From: Pedobacter montanisoli
GTDB taxonomy: Bacteria > Bacteroidota > Bacteroidia > Sphingobacteriales > Sphingobacteriaceae
Assembly: GCF_022809115.1 (NCBI RefSeq)
Contig: NZ_JALGBH010000001.1
Span: 1,671,117 to 1,735,116 of the forward strand
DNA length: 64,000 nucleotides
Direction: 5' to 3'
Shown piece by piece: positions 18,025-26,202 of this stretch. Numbering within the stretch: the first letter of the stretch is position 1; each line of letters begins with the position of its first letter. A program made the position numbers and the translations under genes. Below the pieces are notes generated by a model. That model did no database searches. It saw only the letters and a list, made by a program, of their open reading frames with translations, and was not told the DNA's origin.

Positions 18025-19098
18025 TCAAAGTTCGTGTTTATGGTAATTATACAACCATAGCACAATATCCTGATAACTGTCTATGCCTTTTCGTTGATTG
18101 TTTAATTTAAGCAATTGGTCAAAAGTTTTGCTCATATAGGCCGACATTTGTCCATTGTATTTAACCCAGAAATCTCTTTCTATCTTGAATTTGGCTAACA
18201 ATTCTTCAGGAAGTTTTTCCCGATAAGCAAGGTATTGGTCGGGATATTTTAACATGATTTCAAACAAGATACTTCTAAGCATATTGTAATAGCCAGAATA
18301 CTGGAAATAGAGGTCGTTGCTATGTATGCTGGTTAAATAACCTACCAGATTTGCTTCATCTTCTTTTGAAACACTAATCTGGTGTGCTACTTCATGACAG
18401 GTAACATAAGGCAGTACAAAATTAGGGATCAGCATGTTCACGTTTGCTTCTCCCGATAAAGGATTGTAATAACCTTCAATCCCCATTTTGCTGGTCAGCC
18501 ATCCGCTAATGGCAGGTTTTATAGATGCTATTTTGTATTTAAAAAAGCTTTGATGTTTTGCCAATTGATCATAAGCAGCTTTGGTTTCATTAAAGAGCTG
18601 TGTTTTAGTGTAAAGGGGCTTATCTTTTTGTTGATCAAGCTGTGCTTGAAGATTATTGATCTTGTTTAAAAAGAAGTCGGCTAATTTTAACAATTGCTTT
18701 TTATCGTAAAGTTGATTACCGATTTGAAGCTGGGTATGGATTTGTGGACGGTTGTAATTTAAACCCCATAAAAGCTTAAAGGCGATATACAGGCCTAATC
18801 CTAAATTTAAAAGCGAAATGAGCAGTATTTTCCATAAATCTCTATTAAAAGGCCTTTTCCTGAAAAAACTGAATGTTTTCCAGCAGATCAGAACAATAAG
18901 TATGGCATACAAAAAATCGCCTATGGCAAAAGGAAAGAGAGAAGAAACGGATCTTTGAAATAAAGCAATAAGAGGGTAGAGGCCATTGCTAAACCATTTT
19001 TCTACCCATATTTCGTTTAATCCCCATAAGAAGACAAGAAAAGCTACAAAGAGTAGTATTGCAAACTTCTTTATACCCGCCTTGCCTGCTTTATCCAT
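18025..19098 (-). CDS. DUF3810 membrane protein with HExxH metalloprotease-like motif
   Basis: 357 residues: three hydrophobic segments in the first ~115 residues, then a long soluble domain with HEVAH inside TCHEVAHQISVSKEDEANLVGYL (about residues 235-257), an HExxH zinc site followed by a Glu-rich helix as in gluzincin-like peptidases. DUF3810 has no established role; membrane-bound zinc peptidase is an inference. The start ATG directly abuts the stop of dihydroorotase (no gap), so it is read as the second gene of a pyrC operon. Convergent with the Fur-family gene. Confidence 0.82.
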   Translation of the reverse strand: MDKAGKAGIKKFAILLFVAFLVFLWGLNEIWVEKWFSNGLYPLIALFQRSVSSLFPFAIGDFLYAILIVLICWKTFSFFRKRPFNRDLWKILLISLLNLGLGLYIAFKLLWGLNYNRPQIHTQLQIGNQLYDKKQLLKLADFFLNKINNLQAQLDQQKDKPLYTKTQLFNETKAAYDQLAKHQSFFKYKIASIKPAISGWLTSKMGIEGYYNPLSGEANVNMLIPNFVLPYVTCHEVAHQISVSKEDEANLVGYLTSIHSNDLYFQYSGYYNMLRSILFEIMLKYPDQYLAYREKLPEELLAKFKIERDFWVKYNGQMSAYMSKTFDQLLKLNNQRKGIDSYQDIVLWLYNYHKHEL

Positions 19099-20433
19099 TT
19101 ATCGGTTAAATGTTAAACGTTTTCCAGTTTGATTGGTCATAAATTTACCTTTTTGATAAGCCAGAACGCCAGATACAAAAGTGTGGGTAATGCTGGCGCT
19201 AAAAGTTTGCCCGTCAAAAGGAGACCAACCGCATTTGTAAAAAGTATTCAGTTTGGTCACTTTCCAGGCATCGTTTAAATCTATCAAAGCTAAATCTGCC
19301 CAATAACCTTCTCGTATAAAACCACGTTTTTCAAGCTGGTAACAGATCGCTACATTATGAGCGGTTTTTTCTACTATTTTTTCTAAGCTTAATTTACCTT
19401 GTAAGTGCATTTCTAAAAGGGCAGGTAAAGCATGTTGTACTAAAGGCCCTCCAGATGGAGCTTGTAAGTAAGGCTGGTTTTTTTCATCAAGGGTATGTGG
19501 CGCATGATCGGTAGCGATTACATCAATATGATCATCTAGTAAACCTTGTAATATGCCGGCTTGATCAACGTCAGTTTTTACAGCCGGGTTCCATTTAATA
19601 AAATTACCTTTTGTGGCATAATCGGTATCATTAAACCAAAGATGATGTACACAAGCTTCGGCGGTAATTCTTTTTTCAGCTAAAGGTGTTTTATTGTCGA
19701 ACAAGCGAACCTCCTTAGCGGTTGAAATATGCAGGATATGTAATCTGGTATTGTATTTCTTGGCCAGTTCAACAGCTAGGGATGATGATTTGTAACAAGC
19801 CTCAGTGCTACGTATTAAAGGGTGCATGTCAATCGTGATTTGATCATCATATTTCTCTTTGAAAGCAGCCATATTGTGACGTATGGTAGCTTCATCTTCA
19901 CAATGTGTGGCAACCAATATAGGTGCTTTGCTAAAGATGTTTTCAAGTGTTTTTTCATTATCAACCAGCATATTGCCGGTAGATGAGCCCATAAAAACCT
20001 TGATGCCGCAAACGTTTTTAGGGTCTGTTTTCAAGACTTCTTCAATATTGTCGTTACTGGCACCCATATAAAAAGAATAATTTGCCAGCGAAGTTTGTTG
20101 AGCAATATCATATTTATCGGCTAGTAATTCCTGCGTTAAAGTATTGGGAACGGTATTGGGCATTTCCATAAAAGAAGTAATGCCGCCAGCTACAGCAGCC
20201 ATGCTTTCGGTAAAAATATCGGCTTTATGGGTTAAACCTGGTTCGCGAAAATGAACCTGATCATCAATCATACCCGGTATAAGGTATAAACCTTCTGCAT
20301 TAATTTCCAGATCTGCTGCGGTATCAATATGAGGAGCAATCTTATCAATCATTCCATTTTTTATGAATACATCTGCTACAAAGGTTTTTCCTTCATTTAC
20401 AATGGTGGCGGCTTTTATCAGGGTTGTGCTCAT
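19099..20433 (-). CDS. pyrC: Dihydroorotase
   Basis: 444-residue amidohydrolase, the type I dihydroorotase class, closing the ring to dihydroorotate in pyrimidine synthesis. Metal ligands are readable: VHFREPG (HxH is reduced to Q-V-H-F in DDQVHFREP, as in this class), ADIFTES, and the C-terminal ATDHAPH. Substrate-binding MEMPN and GIKVFMGSSTGN are also present. AllB-type allantoinase is the main alternative. A minus-strand TACCTTTG box (20438-20445) is 4 nt from the ATG, so the mRNA is probably leaderless. DUF3810 follows without a gap. Confidence 0.9.
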   Translation of the reverse strand: MSTTLIKAATIVNEGKTFVADVFIKNGMIDKIAPHIDTAADLEINAEGLYLIPGMIDDQVHFREPGLTHKADIFTESMAAVAGGITSFMEMPNTVPNTLTQELLADKYDIAQQTSLANYSFYMGASNDNIEEVLKTDPKNVCGIKVFMGSSTGNMLVDNEKTLENIFSKAPILVATHCEDEATIRHNMAAFKEKYDDQITIDMHPLIRSTEACYKSSSLAVELAKKYNTRLHILHISTAKEVRLFDNKTPLAEKRITAEACVHHLWFNDTDYATKGNFIKWNPAVKTDVDQAGILQGLLDDHIDVIATDHAPHTLDEKNQPYLQAPSGGPLVQHALPALLEMHLQGKLSLEKIVEKTAHNVAICYQLEKRGFIREGYWADLALIDLNDAWKVTKLNTFYKCGWSPFDGQTFSASITHTFVSGVLAYQKGKFMTNQTGKRLTFNR

Positions 20434-20437
20434 GTTT

Positions 20438-20445
20438 CAAAGGTA
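20438..20445 (-). promoter_or_regulatory. -7 box of pyrC (leaderless configuration)
   Basis: Minus strand TACCTTTGaaacATG: full TAnnTTTG box 4 nt from the start codon. Confidence 0.6.
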
Positions 20446-20453
20446 AATATAAA

Positions 20454-20586
20454 GTCCGATGTCCGATGTCTGATGTTTGAAGTTATGCCGTATATTTTTC
20501 AACATTTTGGTGCTTTAATTTGCGATATTAAAACGCCTTATCATCGGACTTCGGTCTTCCTACATCAAACTTTTCGCACTTCCGAC
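20454..20586. repeat. Inverted arrays of a degenerate 7-bp repeat
   Basis: Left array: GTCCGAT, GTCCGAT, GTCTGAT, GTTTGAA (20454-20481). Right array, in reverse orientation (20543-20586): read on the minus strand GTCGGAA, GTGCGAA, two extra bases, GTTTGAT, GTAGGAA, GACCGAA, GTCCGAT. About 61 bp separate the arrays. They fill the gap between the divergent pyrC and DEAD-box promoters. Similar GTCCGAA heptad runs occur between genes in related Sphingobacteriia, to my recollection. Confidence 0.7.
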
Positions 20587-20596
20587 TAATAAATTG

Positions 20597-20604
20597 TAAA
20601 TTTG
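20597..20604 (+). promoter_or_regulatory. -7 box of the DEAD-box helicase gene (leaderless configuration)
   Basis: TAAATTTGccgctATG: full box 5 nt before the ATG at 20610. A weak TTTT/TTCG -33 lies about 20 bp upstream, within the heptad array. Confidence 0.6.
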
Positions 20605-20609
20605 CCGCT

Positions 20610-21920
20610 ATGCCAAAAAAGTTCGAAGAGTTTAACCTTAACAGACAGATTTTGAATGCCGTTGCCGAGGCCGGTTTCACCGAAGCCACACCTATACAGG
20701 AAAAGGCTATAGGACCTGTTTTATCAGGTCAGGATTTGTTTGGAATTGCGCAGACAGGTACCGGAAAAACAGCAGCTTATGTGCTGCCTATGCTCATGAA
20801 ACTTAAATATGCGCAGGGAGAGCATGTACGCGGATTGATTTTGGTACCTACACGAGAACTGGCATTGCAGATAGAAGAGCAGGTTAAATTGTTTTCTACC
20901 TATACCGACTTAAGAACCGTCGTTATTTTCGGTGGTATCGGACCAAAAACACAGAAAGAGCAAATAGCTAAAGGCTTAGATATTTTAGTAGCTACACCAG
21001 GCCGCTTTTTAGATCTTTACCTTGCCGGAGATATCAATACCCGTAGTTTACAATTTTTGATACTTGATGAAGCCGATAAAATGATGGATATGGGCTTTAT
21101 TGGCTCTATTCACCGTATTTTAGAAGTGGTGCCACGTAAACGACAAAACCTGTTGTTTTCTGCCACAATGAGTGAGCTGGTAGAAAAAATAGCGGGCGAT
21201 TTCTTGAAAAACCCGTTAAAAATTGAAGTGGCTGCTCAGGCAACACCAGCCCAAACCGTAACGCAGGTGGCCTATGCTGTACCTAATTTTAAAACCAAGA
21301 TCAATTTATTGCAACGTTTACTTAAAAACGATGAAGAGTTTAAAAAGCTCATTATCTTTTGTAAAACCAAAACCGTTGCCGATAATATTTACAGTTTTAT
21401 AGAAAGAAAATTCGGAGAAGATGCAGTAAGGGTTATCCATGCCAATAAAGGACAAAATACCCGTATCAATTCCATTAATAGTTTTAAGCAGGGCGATATT
21501 AGGGTATTGGTAGCTACAGATGTTGCCGCTAGGGGAATAGATGTAAGTCAGGTTAGCCATGTGATCAACTTTGATGTGCCTATTGTAATAGAAGATTATG
21601 TGCATCGTATTGGCAGAACAGGACGGGCTTTTAATGAAGGAACAGCCATTACGTTTTTCACACATGCAGAACGTTATTACTTAGATAAGATTGAAAAACT
21701 GATCAGGCAGCAAATTGCTGTAGAAGATATTCCTGAAGGCGTTTTTATAGAAGAAACACCTTTTAATGAGCGCCAGGAGATGGCCCGTGAAATAGACCGC
21801 CAGAAACGTAAGGAAAACCCTGAATTTAAAGGGGCGTTTCATGAGAAGAAAAAGCAATTCCCTGCTAAGGATAAAACAGCTAAAACAAAGCAAAATAAAA
21901 GATTTAAACCCAAAAGATAG
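20610..21920 (+). CDS. DEAD-box RNA helicase, RhlE-like
   Basis: 436-residue ATP-dependent RNA helicase. Motifs in order: Q-motif with Phe8 and ATPIQEKAI (26-34), Walker A AQTGTGKT (47-54), PTRELALQ (80-87), GG, TPGR, DEAD (153-156), SAT, and in the second RecA domain FCKTKT, ARGIDV and HRIGRTGR. The C-terminal ~65 residues are Lys/Arg/Gln-rich and should bind RNA. Roles in this group are ribosome assembly and cold-shock RNA turnover. It starts from a -7 box 5 nt before the ATG and is followed directly by a small membrane protein gene. Confidence 0.93.
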   Translation: MPKKFEEFNLNRQILNAVAEAGFTEATPIQEKAIGPVLSGQDLFGIAQTGTGKTAAYVLPMLMKLKYAQGEHVRGLILVPTRELALQIEEQVKLFSTYTDLRTVVIFGGIGPKTQKEQIAKGLDILVATPGRFLDLYLAGDINTRSLQFLILDEADKMMDMGFIGSIHRILEVVPRKRQNLLFSATMSELVEKIAGDFLKNPLKIEVAAQATPAQTVTQVAYAVPNFKTKINLLQRLLKNDEEFKKLIIFCKTKTVADNIYSFIERKFGEDAVRVIHANKGQNTRINSINSFKQGDIRVLVATDVAARGIDVSQVSHVINFDVPIVIEDYVHRIGRTGRAFNEGTAITFFTHAERYYLDKIEKLIRQQIAVEDIPEGVFIEETPFNERQEMAREIDRQKRKENPEFKGAFHEKKKQFPAKDKTAKTKQNKRFKPKR

Positions 21921-22205
21921 TTGAAAGTTAGAATTACACCTTTAAATATTGTATCGGCTCTAGCTTTGGTTATTGCTGTTTCTTTGATAGTGAATAAAAG
22001 CTGGCTTTTAGCACCCGTAAATCAGGAATATAGTGGCTTAATGATTGCGGTATGTTTCTTGTTTTTTTTTCTGGCTTTTTTAGGAGATCAGGTGTTTAGA
22101 AAATTGATGCCAAGTTTAATAAGATTATGGTTACTGGAAACTTCTGTAATCATATTTACTTTGGTTTTAATGTCGATAATGAAAGGACTTTTCTTTAATT
22201 CATAG
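21921..22205 (+). CDS. Small three-helix membrane protein, unknown function
   Basis: 94 residues starting with TTG immediately after the helicase stop codon (TAG-TTG). Hydrophobic segments at about 10-27, 38-56 and 68-87 suggest three membrane helices with short loops; C-terminus KGLFFNS. I do not recognise a family. The tight spacing to the helicase and 24 bp to gldC places it in one transcription unit. Confidence 0.7.
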   Translation: MKVRITPLNIVSALALVIAVSLIVNKSWLLAPVNQEYSGLMIAVCFLFFFLAFLGDQVFRKLMPSLIRLWLLETSVIIFTLVLMSIMKGLFFNS

Positions 22206-22229
22206 ATAAAAGATAATAAATAATAAAAG

Positions 22230-22565
22230 ATGAAAAAAGCGGAAATAAAAGTAACCGTAGAGTTAGATGAGAAAAATGTTCCCGAGGCGATATTATGGGA
22301 ATCTACCGATAGCGAAACCAAAGAAAGTGTACCTACAAAAGCTATGATCTTGGCACTATGGGACCATAATTATAAAAATGCCATGCGCATTGACTTGTGG
22401 ACTAAAGATATGCCTGTTGATGAAATGAAACGCTTTTTTTATGAAACATTGCAAACCATGGGAGATAGCTTTTTAAGAGCAACAGGAGAGCAGAATATTG
22501 TGGAAGATTTAAGAGATTATTGTGCACATTTTGCTGATAAAATGGGCATCGATACCGGAAAATAA
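22230..22565 (+). CDS. gldC: Gliding motility protein GldC
   Basis: 111-residue soluble protein matching GldC: KAEIKVTVELDEKNVPEAILWE at the start, a central NAMRIDLWTKDMPVDEMKRFFYETLQTMGDSFLRAT and the C-terminal DLRDYCAHFADKMGI. In Flavobacterium johnsoniae gldC supports gliding but its exact role is unclear. Its presence, together with the T9SS-tailed protease in this window, fits a type IX secretion/gliding background; many Pedobacter keep gldC without visible gliding. Confidence 0.9.
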   Translation: MKKAEIKVTVELDEKNVPEAILWESTDSETKESVPTKAMILALWDHNYKNAMRIDLWTKDMPVDEMKRFFYETLQTMGDSFLRATGEQNIVEDLRDYCAHFADKMGIDTGK

Positions 22566-22594
22566 AATTAATTTATAAGCATGGCTTAGATGCT

Positions 22595-23023
22595 ATGCAT
22601 TTATCTGTGAGCCATATGATCGTAGTTAAAAAAACAAATGCTTACCTGGGTATATTTTTAGCATTTATTGGAGGTTTTTGCCCTCTATTACAGGTTAAAA
22701 TCTTATTTGAATGGGTTAGCTGGGGTATGTATAAAACAGATGTAAGATTGTTTTTGATTACTTACGCCTTAACAGGTTTATTAACGCTTTGTTTTATGGT
22801 AAGACAGCTTAAAGCTTACAGATTGTTAACACGTGTAATGTTTTTCTGGGTTATATTAATGGCTGTGGCAGTATATTTTAAATCACAGAATTATTTTGGC
22901 GTAAAAATAGCCGATAATCTTTTGGGTAAGGCCATCCATTTTCAATGGGGATGGATTGTATTATTTTTATCGGCTATTTTATTATTGCTAAGCACAAAGA
23001 AACTATCTGCAGAAAACAGTTAA
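22595..23023 (+). CDS. Four-helix membrane protein, unknown function
   Basis: 142 residues from the ATG at 22595 (an inner ATG at 22616 would remove seven residues and is equally possible). Four hydrophobic segments at about 17-38, 50-68, 77-93 and 113-133, with charged ends. No family recognised. It follows gldC by 29 bp on the same strand and its end overlaps the end of the convergent maf gene by 4 bp. Confidence 0.7.
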   Translation: MHLSVSHMIVVKKTNAYLGIFLAFIGGFCPLLQVKILFEWVSWGMYKTDVRLFLITYALTGLLTLCFMVRQLKAYRLLTRVMFFWVILMAVAVYFKSQNYFGVKIADNLLGKAIHFQWGWIVLFLSAILLLLSTKKLSAENS

Positions 23024-23589
23024 GCGAGCTTCTGTAAAAGCTGATACAATTTCTCTGTAGGTAAACCCATAACATTGGTGTATGAGCCTTCTAATTTTTC
23101 TACTTTGGCTAAACCAAACCAGTCTTGTACACCATAACTTCCGGCCTTGTCAAAAGGCTTGTAGTTTTCAATATAAAAATCTATTTCTTCTTCGTTTAGG
23201 GTACTGCAATGTACAGTGGTAAGATCATAAAATGAATAAACCGATCGGTTAAAGTTTACGGTTACCCCAGTATAAACTTGGTGGGTACTTCCTGATAGTT
23301 TCCTGAGCATTTGAACGGCTTCATCTTTGTCTTTAGGCTTACCTAATATTTCGTTGTGAAGAGCAACAATGGTATCGGCTGTAATTACGATGGTATCTTT
23401 TGAAGCACCAAATGCCAATGCTTTCTGGTTTGAGATATAAACCGCAATATCTGCCGGGTTTAAACCTTCGGGATAGCTTTCGTCAACTTCTTTAAGTTCA
23501 ATGGTAAAATCTAATCCAAGTCCTTTTAACAGCTCTTGTCGGCGTGGAGATTTGGATGCGAGTATAATGGGGTATTTCTGAATAAACAT
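23020..23589 (-). CDS. maf: Maf-family nucleotide pyrophosphatase
   Basis: 189 residues from the ATG at 23589. Hydrolyses non-canonical nucleoside triphosphates (house-cleaning). The family signature SKSPRRQELL (about 11-20) and the acidic ITADTIVALHNEILGKPKDKDEA segment are present; the C-terminal YKPFDKAGSYGVQDW also fits. The upstream TTG (23598) is less likely. Near-consensus TTATTTTG lies 6 nt before the ATG on the minus strand. It ends convergently with the membrane protein gene. Confidence 0.9.
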   Translation of the reverse strand: MFIQKYPIILASKSPRRQELLKGLGLDFTIELKEVDESYPEGLNPADIAVYISNQKALAFGASKDTIVITADTIVALHNEILGKPKDKDEAVQMLRKLSGSTHQVYTGVTVNFNRSVYSFYDLTTVHCSTLNEEEIDFYIENYKPFDKAGSYGVQDWFGLAKVEKLEGSYTNVMGLPTEKLYQLLQKLA

Positions 23590-23614
23590 AATCGGCAAAA
23601 TAATTTGTCGCTAA

Positions 23615-23649
23615 AATACAAAAAGCGACCTAAAGTCGCTTTTTGTATT
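23615..23649 (-). terminator. Terminator of the Spy-like gene
   Basis: 15-bp perfect stem (arms 23615-23629 and 23635-23649, core AAAAGCGAC/GTCGCTTTT), 5-nt loop CTAAA, located between the Spy-like gene and maf on the minus strand. A T-run is inside the stem end. Confidence 0.85.
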
Positions 23650-23683
23650 ATTTTGTTTAAGAATAAAATTAGAAAATCAGTGA

Positions 23684-24082
23684 TTATTGTCCACCTCTTT
23701 CCTGCATTCTTTTTTGCATTTCGGCACGTTGCTCATCTTGCCATGCTTTGTAAGCTTTTTTCTGATCTTCGTTTAAAACGCCGTTAAGTTTAGCATCATA
23801 TTCTTCTCTCATTTTCTGCATTTTTTCTCTCATTGCAGATCTGTCGCCACCATTTTGTGCTTCTTCCATCATTTTCTTTTGCGCTTCGCCCTGATCTTTG
23901 AAAATGGCTAAAACTTTGGTTTTTTGATCATCAGACAATTTTAATTTTTCGTCTAATTGTTTAACTCTGGCTTCAGGGTCCATTCTTCCCATATTTCCGC
24001 CCATACGGCCACCACCTTGTTGTGCGTTGGCAAATGCAATTACACCAAAAATGAAAGTGCAGATTAAAAGTAATTTTTTCAT
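23684..24082 (-). CDS. Spy/CpxP-like periplasmic protein
   Basis: 132 residues with a signal peptide ending at FANA-QQ (about residue 20), a Gly/Met/Arg-rich linker (GGRMGGNMGRMD), then an all-helical region with LTxxQ-like LSDDQKTKVLAI and LNEDQKKAYKAW motifs (two repeats as in Spy/CpxP). Likely a periplasmic helical chaperone or stress protein. Highly charged with many Lys, Glu and Gln. Own terminator downstream; single gene. Confidence 0.8.
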   Translation of the reverse strand: MKKLLLICTFIFGVIAFANAQQGGGRMGGNMGRMDPEARVKQLDEKLKLSDDQKTKVLAIFKDQGEAQKKMMEEAQNGGDRSAMREKMQKMREEYDAKLNGVLNEDQKKAYKAWQDEQRAEMQKRMQERGGQ

Positions 24083-24234
24083 TGTAATTAAATTTTATAT
24101 TGTTTTAGGTTCAATGAAGCCTGCTTTTACACGATGCTTCGAGATTTTAGAGATGTAAAAGCTTTATAAGTTTAATTAGGCAAGAAAAAATAGTTGAAAA
24201 AACCTGTAAATAATTAATATACAGGGAGATATTT

Positions 24235-24762
24235 TTATCTGCTCGCTTCTTCTGCAGAAGGATTATGGTCTATCCACTTGCTTTGCGCTTTCAATACTTT
24301 TTCAATTACATCGCGTACGGCTGTATGACCACCGTTTTTAGCAGAAATGTAATGAGAAATGGCTTTAATTTCATCTACGGCATCAGCAGGACAGGTGGCT
24401 ATGCCTACCAATTGCATTACAGCTAAATCGGGAATATCATCGCCCATATATAAAACCTGTTTCGCATCGATTTGATGTTTCGCCAAGTATTGATTAAATA
24501 CTTCTACTTTGTTACCTACACCGAGATAGATTTCGGCTATGCCTAAATTGCTGAAGCGTTTTTCCATAGCAGTACCCTTACCTCCCGAGATAATGCATAC
24601 ATGGTAACCTTTTTTTGCAGCCAGTTGTACAGCATATCCATCTTTGATGTTAAAGTTGCGCAAAAGCTCACCACTTTCTGATGCAATTACGGTTCCATCA
24701 GTTAAAACGCCATCTACATCAAAAATGAAAGTGGTAATATGTTTGAGGTTTTGTAAAAACAT
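24235..24762 (-). CDS. kdsC: KdsC-type HAD phosphatase
   Basis: 175 residues, close to KdsC length. HAD motifs: DVDGVLTDG (nucleophile Asp15 and Asp17), IISGGKGTA (motif II Ser) and MGDDIPDLAVM (motif III/IV). KdsC removes phosphate from KDO-8-P during LPS core synthesis in the cytoplasm. No KDO genes are beside it; it sits 20 bp after iscX on the same strand and may belong to the fdx-iscX-kdsC unit. Confidence 0.88.
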   Translation of the reverse strand: MFLQNLKHITTFIFDVDGVLTDGTVIASESGELLRNFNIKDGYAVQLAAKKGYHVCIISGGKGTAMEKRFSNLGIAEIYLGVGNKVEVFNQYLAKHQIDAKQVLYMGDDIPDLAVMQLVGIATCPADAVDEIKAISHYISAKNGGHTAVRDVIEKVLKAQSKWIDHNPSAEEASR

Positions 24763-24782
24763 ATATCGCAGAGCTAAATGAA

Positions 24783-25025
24783 TTACTGGTTATCTCTCCA
24801 CTCGTAAACCCAGGTAGATTGTATTTGCTCTAAATGACCTTCATTACATTCTTCGCGGGTTCCTTTAAAATTAGGTAAAGAAAGTACCCATTCCATTAAT
24901 TCGGTAAATCTTATCCTGTAAATTTTGGCTTCGTCAAAACTATCACCAAACTTTTCATAAAGTTCCTGTGCAATATCTTCGTAATCATTCCAGTATATAG
25001 GTAGTGCAAATTTGTTATCGTTCAT
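24783..25025 (-). CDS. iscX: IscX-like Fe-S cluster assembly protein
   Basis: 80 residues resembling IscX/YfhJ: IYWNDYEDIAQELYEKFGDS at the start, RFTELMEWV in the middle, and the C-terminal STWVYEWRDNQ with acidic patches. IscX binds IscS and iron and tunes cluster synthesis. It follows fdx by 41 bp on the same strand, the usual order of the isc operon tail (fdx-iscX). The IscX in this window is slightly longer than the E. coli protein (66 residues). Confidence 0.87.
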   Translation of the reverse strand: MNDNKFALPIYWNDYEDIAQELYEKFGDSFDEAKIYRIRFTELMEWVLSLPNFKGTREECNEGHLEQIQSTWVYEWRDNQ

Positions 25026-25066
25026 TTTTAATGAATATTGATGTGTTAAGGATAATGTATATAAAA

Positions 25067-25399
25067 TTAATGACCAAGGAAACCCGATTGATCAGGGATC
25101 GTAACTTCTATATCGCCATCCAATACTACACACTGGCAAGCCAAGCGTGAAGTAATCTTAGGTCTTACAGCCCTGTCTATAAAATCTTCTTCTTTTTCAG
25201 ATATTTCCTGGATGTTATCCATGCCCTTGGTTACATATATATGGCAGGTACTGCAACCACAAACACCACCGCAGTTGTGCTGTAATTCTATACCATTATC
25301 AAGTACTACGTCTAAAACATCTTCACCGGCAGCTATAGGTAATTCTACCGATTCTTTTCCTTCTTCTTCGAAATTTATTTTTAATTTAAATAAGCTCAT
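25067..25399 (-). CDS. fdx: ISC-type [2Fe-2S] ferredoxin
   Basis: 110 residues from the ATG at 25399. Beta-grasp ferredoxin with the ISC pattern HNCGGVCGCSTCHIYV (C-x5-C-x2-C) and the fourth ligand in LACQCVV near the C-terminus, as in Fdx of the isc operon. It supplies electrons for cluster assembly. A TTG further upstream (25411) lies inside the -7 box TACTTTTG (25409-25416), which fixes the ATG at 25399. Followed by iscX; hscA is 16 kb away. Confidence 0.9.
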   Translation of the reverse strand: MSLFKLKINFEEEGKESVELPIAAGEDVLDVVLDNGIELQHNCGGVCGCSTCHIYVTKGMDNIQEISEKEEDFIDRAVRPKITSRLACQCVVLDGDIEVTIPDQSGFLGH

Positions 25400-25408
25400 G
25401 ATCAGATA

Positions 25409-25416
25409 CAAAAGTA
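25409..25416 (-). promoter_or_regulatory. -7 box of fdx
   Basis: Minus strand TACTTTTG, 9 nt before the ATG at 25399; it overlaps and rules out the upstream TTG. Confidence 0.55.
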
Positions 25417-25440
25417 CATAGTAAAACCAGAATTAAGTAA

Positions 25441-26202
25441 TTAATTGGTTTTTTTAATACTTTCTGTTAAAGTTTGATAAATGTTTAATAAGTGTGGCTG
25501 ATTGGCTAGTAAAGCCCTGTGTCTGGCTAAAGTCTGCTCATCATGCCTTATTGCCGGACCGGTTTGAACATCACGCGGCAGATTGTGTTGTACCTTTTCG
25601 GCCGTTTCAACAATGAGAGGTTTAATGATATCAAAGGGCAACTGGTGTTCTGCTAAGATATCTTGCGAAAGTGCATATAAATGATTGGTAAAATTACATG
25701 CAAATACAGCCGCTAGATGTAAGATCTTTCTTTTTTCGGTATCTACCGGGTAAACATTTCTGCTTAACAATTGAGCCAGTTGTTCTATTTTTTTTAAAGT
25801 CTGTTCATCTCCAGCTTCAATACAAAGAGGAACTTCTTTAAAATCGAGCGCTTTGCCTTTAGAAAACGTTTGGAGCGGATACAGAACTCCGTAATGTTTA
25901 AAAAGAGGTTTGAAAATATCTATACTTACAGCACCTGCTGTGTGTACTACTATACCTTTAAAAGGTTGTAGTTGATTGGCTATGGTTTCAACAGCATCGT
26001 CTTTTACTGAAATGATACAGAAATCAGCATCAACATTTACCTGTGATAAATCATTGATGGCTTCTGCATTGATTTCATTTGCCAGTTTTTCTGCATTCTG
26101 TAACTGTTGGGACCAAACTTGCACAACGTTGATCTGTGCTGATTTTAAAGCCTTGCACAAATGCGTTGCCACATTGCCCGAACCAATTACGACCGCTTTC
26201 AT
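25441..26202 (-). CDS. DUF2520/Rossmann-like NAD(P)-binding protein
   Basis: 253 residues. The N-terminal Rossmann motif is VIGSGNVATHL (about 5-15), followed by VVHTAGAVSIDIF and the YPLQTFSKG segment typical of the Rossmann-like plus DUF2520 family; a C-terminal helical DUF2520 domain follows (AAVFACNFTNHLYAL). Relatives include F420-dependent NADP oxidoreductase-like proteins, but the substrate is unknown. The ATG overlaps the stop of ccmF by one base (TAATG), so it is translated right after it. Confidence 0.85.
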   Translation of the reverse strand: MKAVVIGSGNVATHLCKALKSAQINVVQVWSQQLQNAEKLANEINAEAINDLSQVNVDADFCIISVKDDAVETIANQLQPFKGIVVHTAGAVSIDIFKPLFKHYGVLYPLQTFSKGKALDFKEVPLCIEAGDEQTLKKIEQLAQLLSRNVYPVDTEKRKILHLAAVFACNFTNHLYALSQDILAEHQLPFDIIKPLIVETAEKVQHNLPRDVQTGPAIRHDEQTLARHRALLANQPHLLNIYQTLTESIKKTN

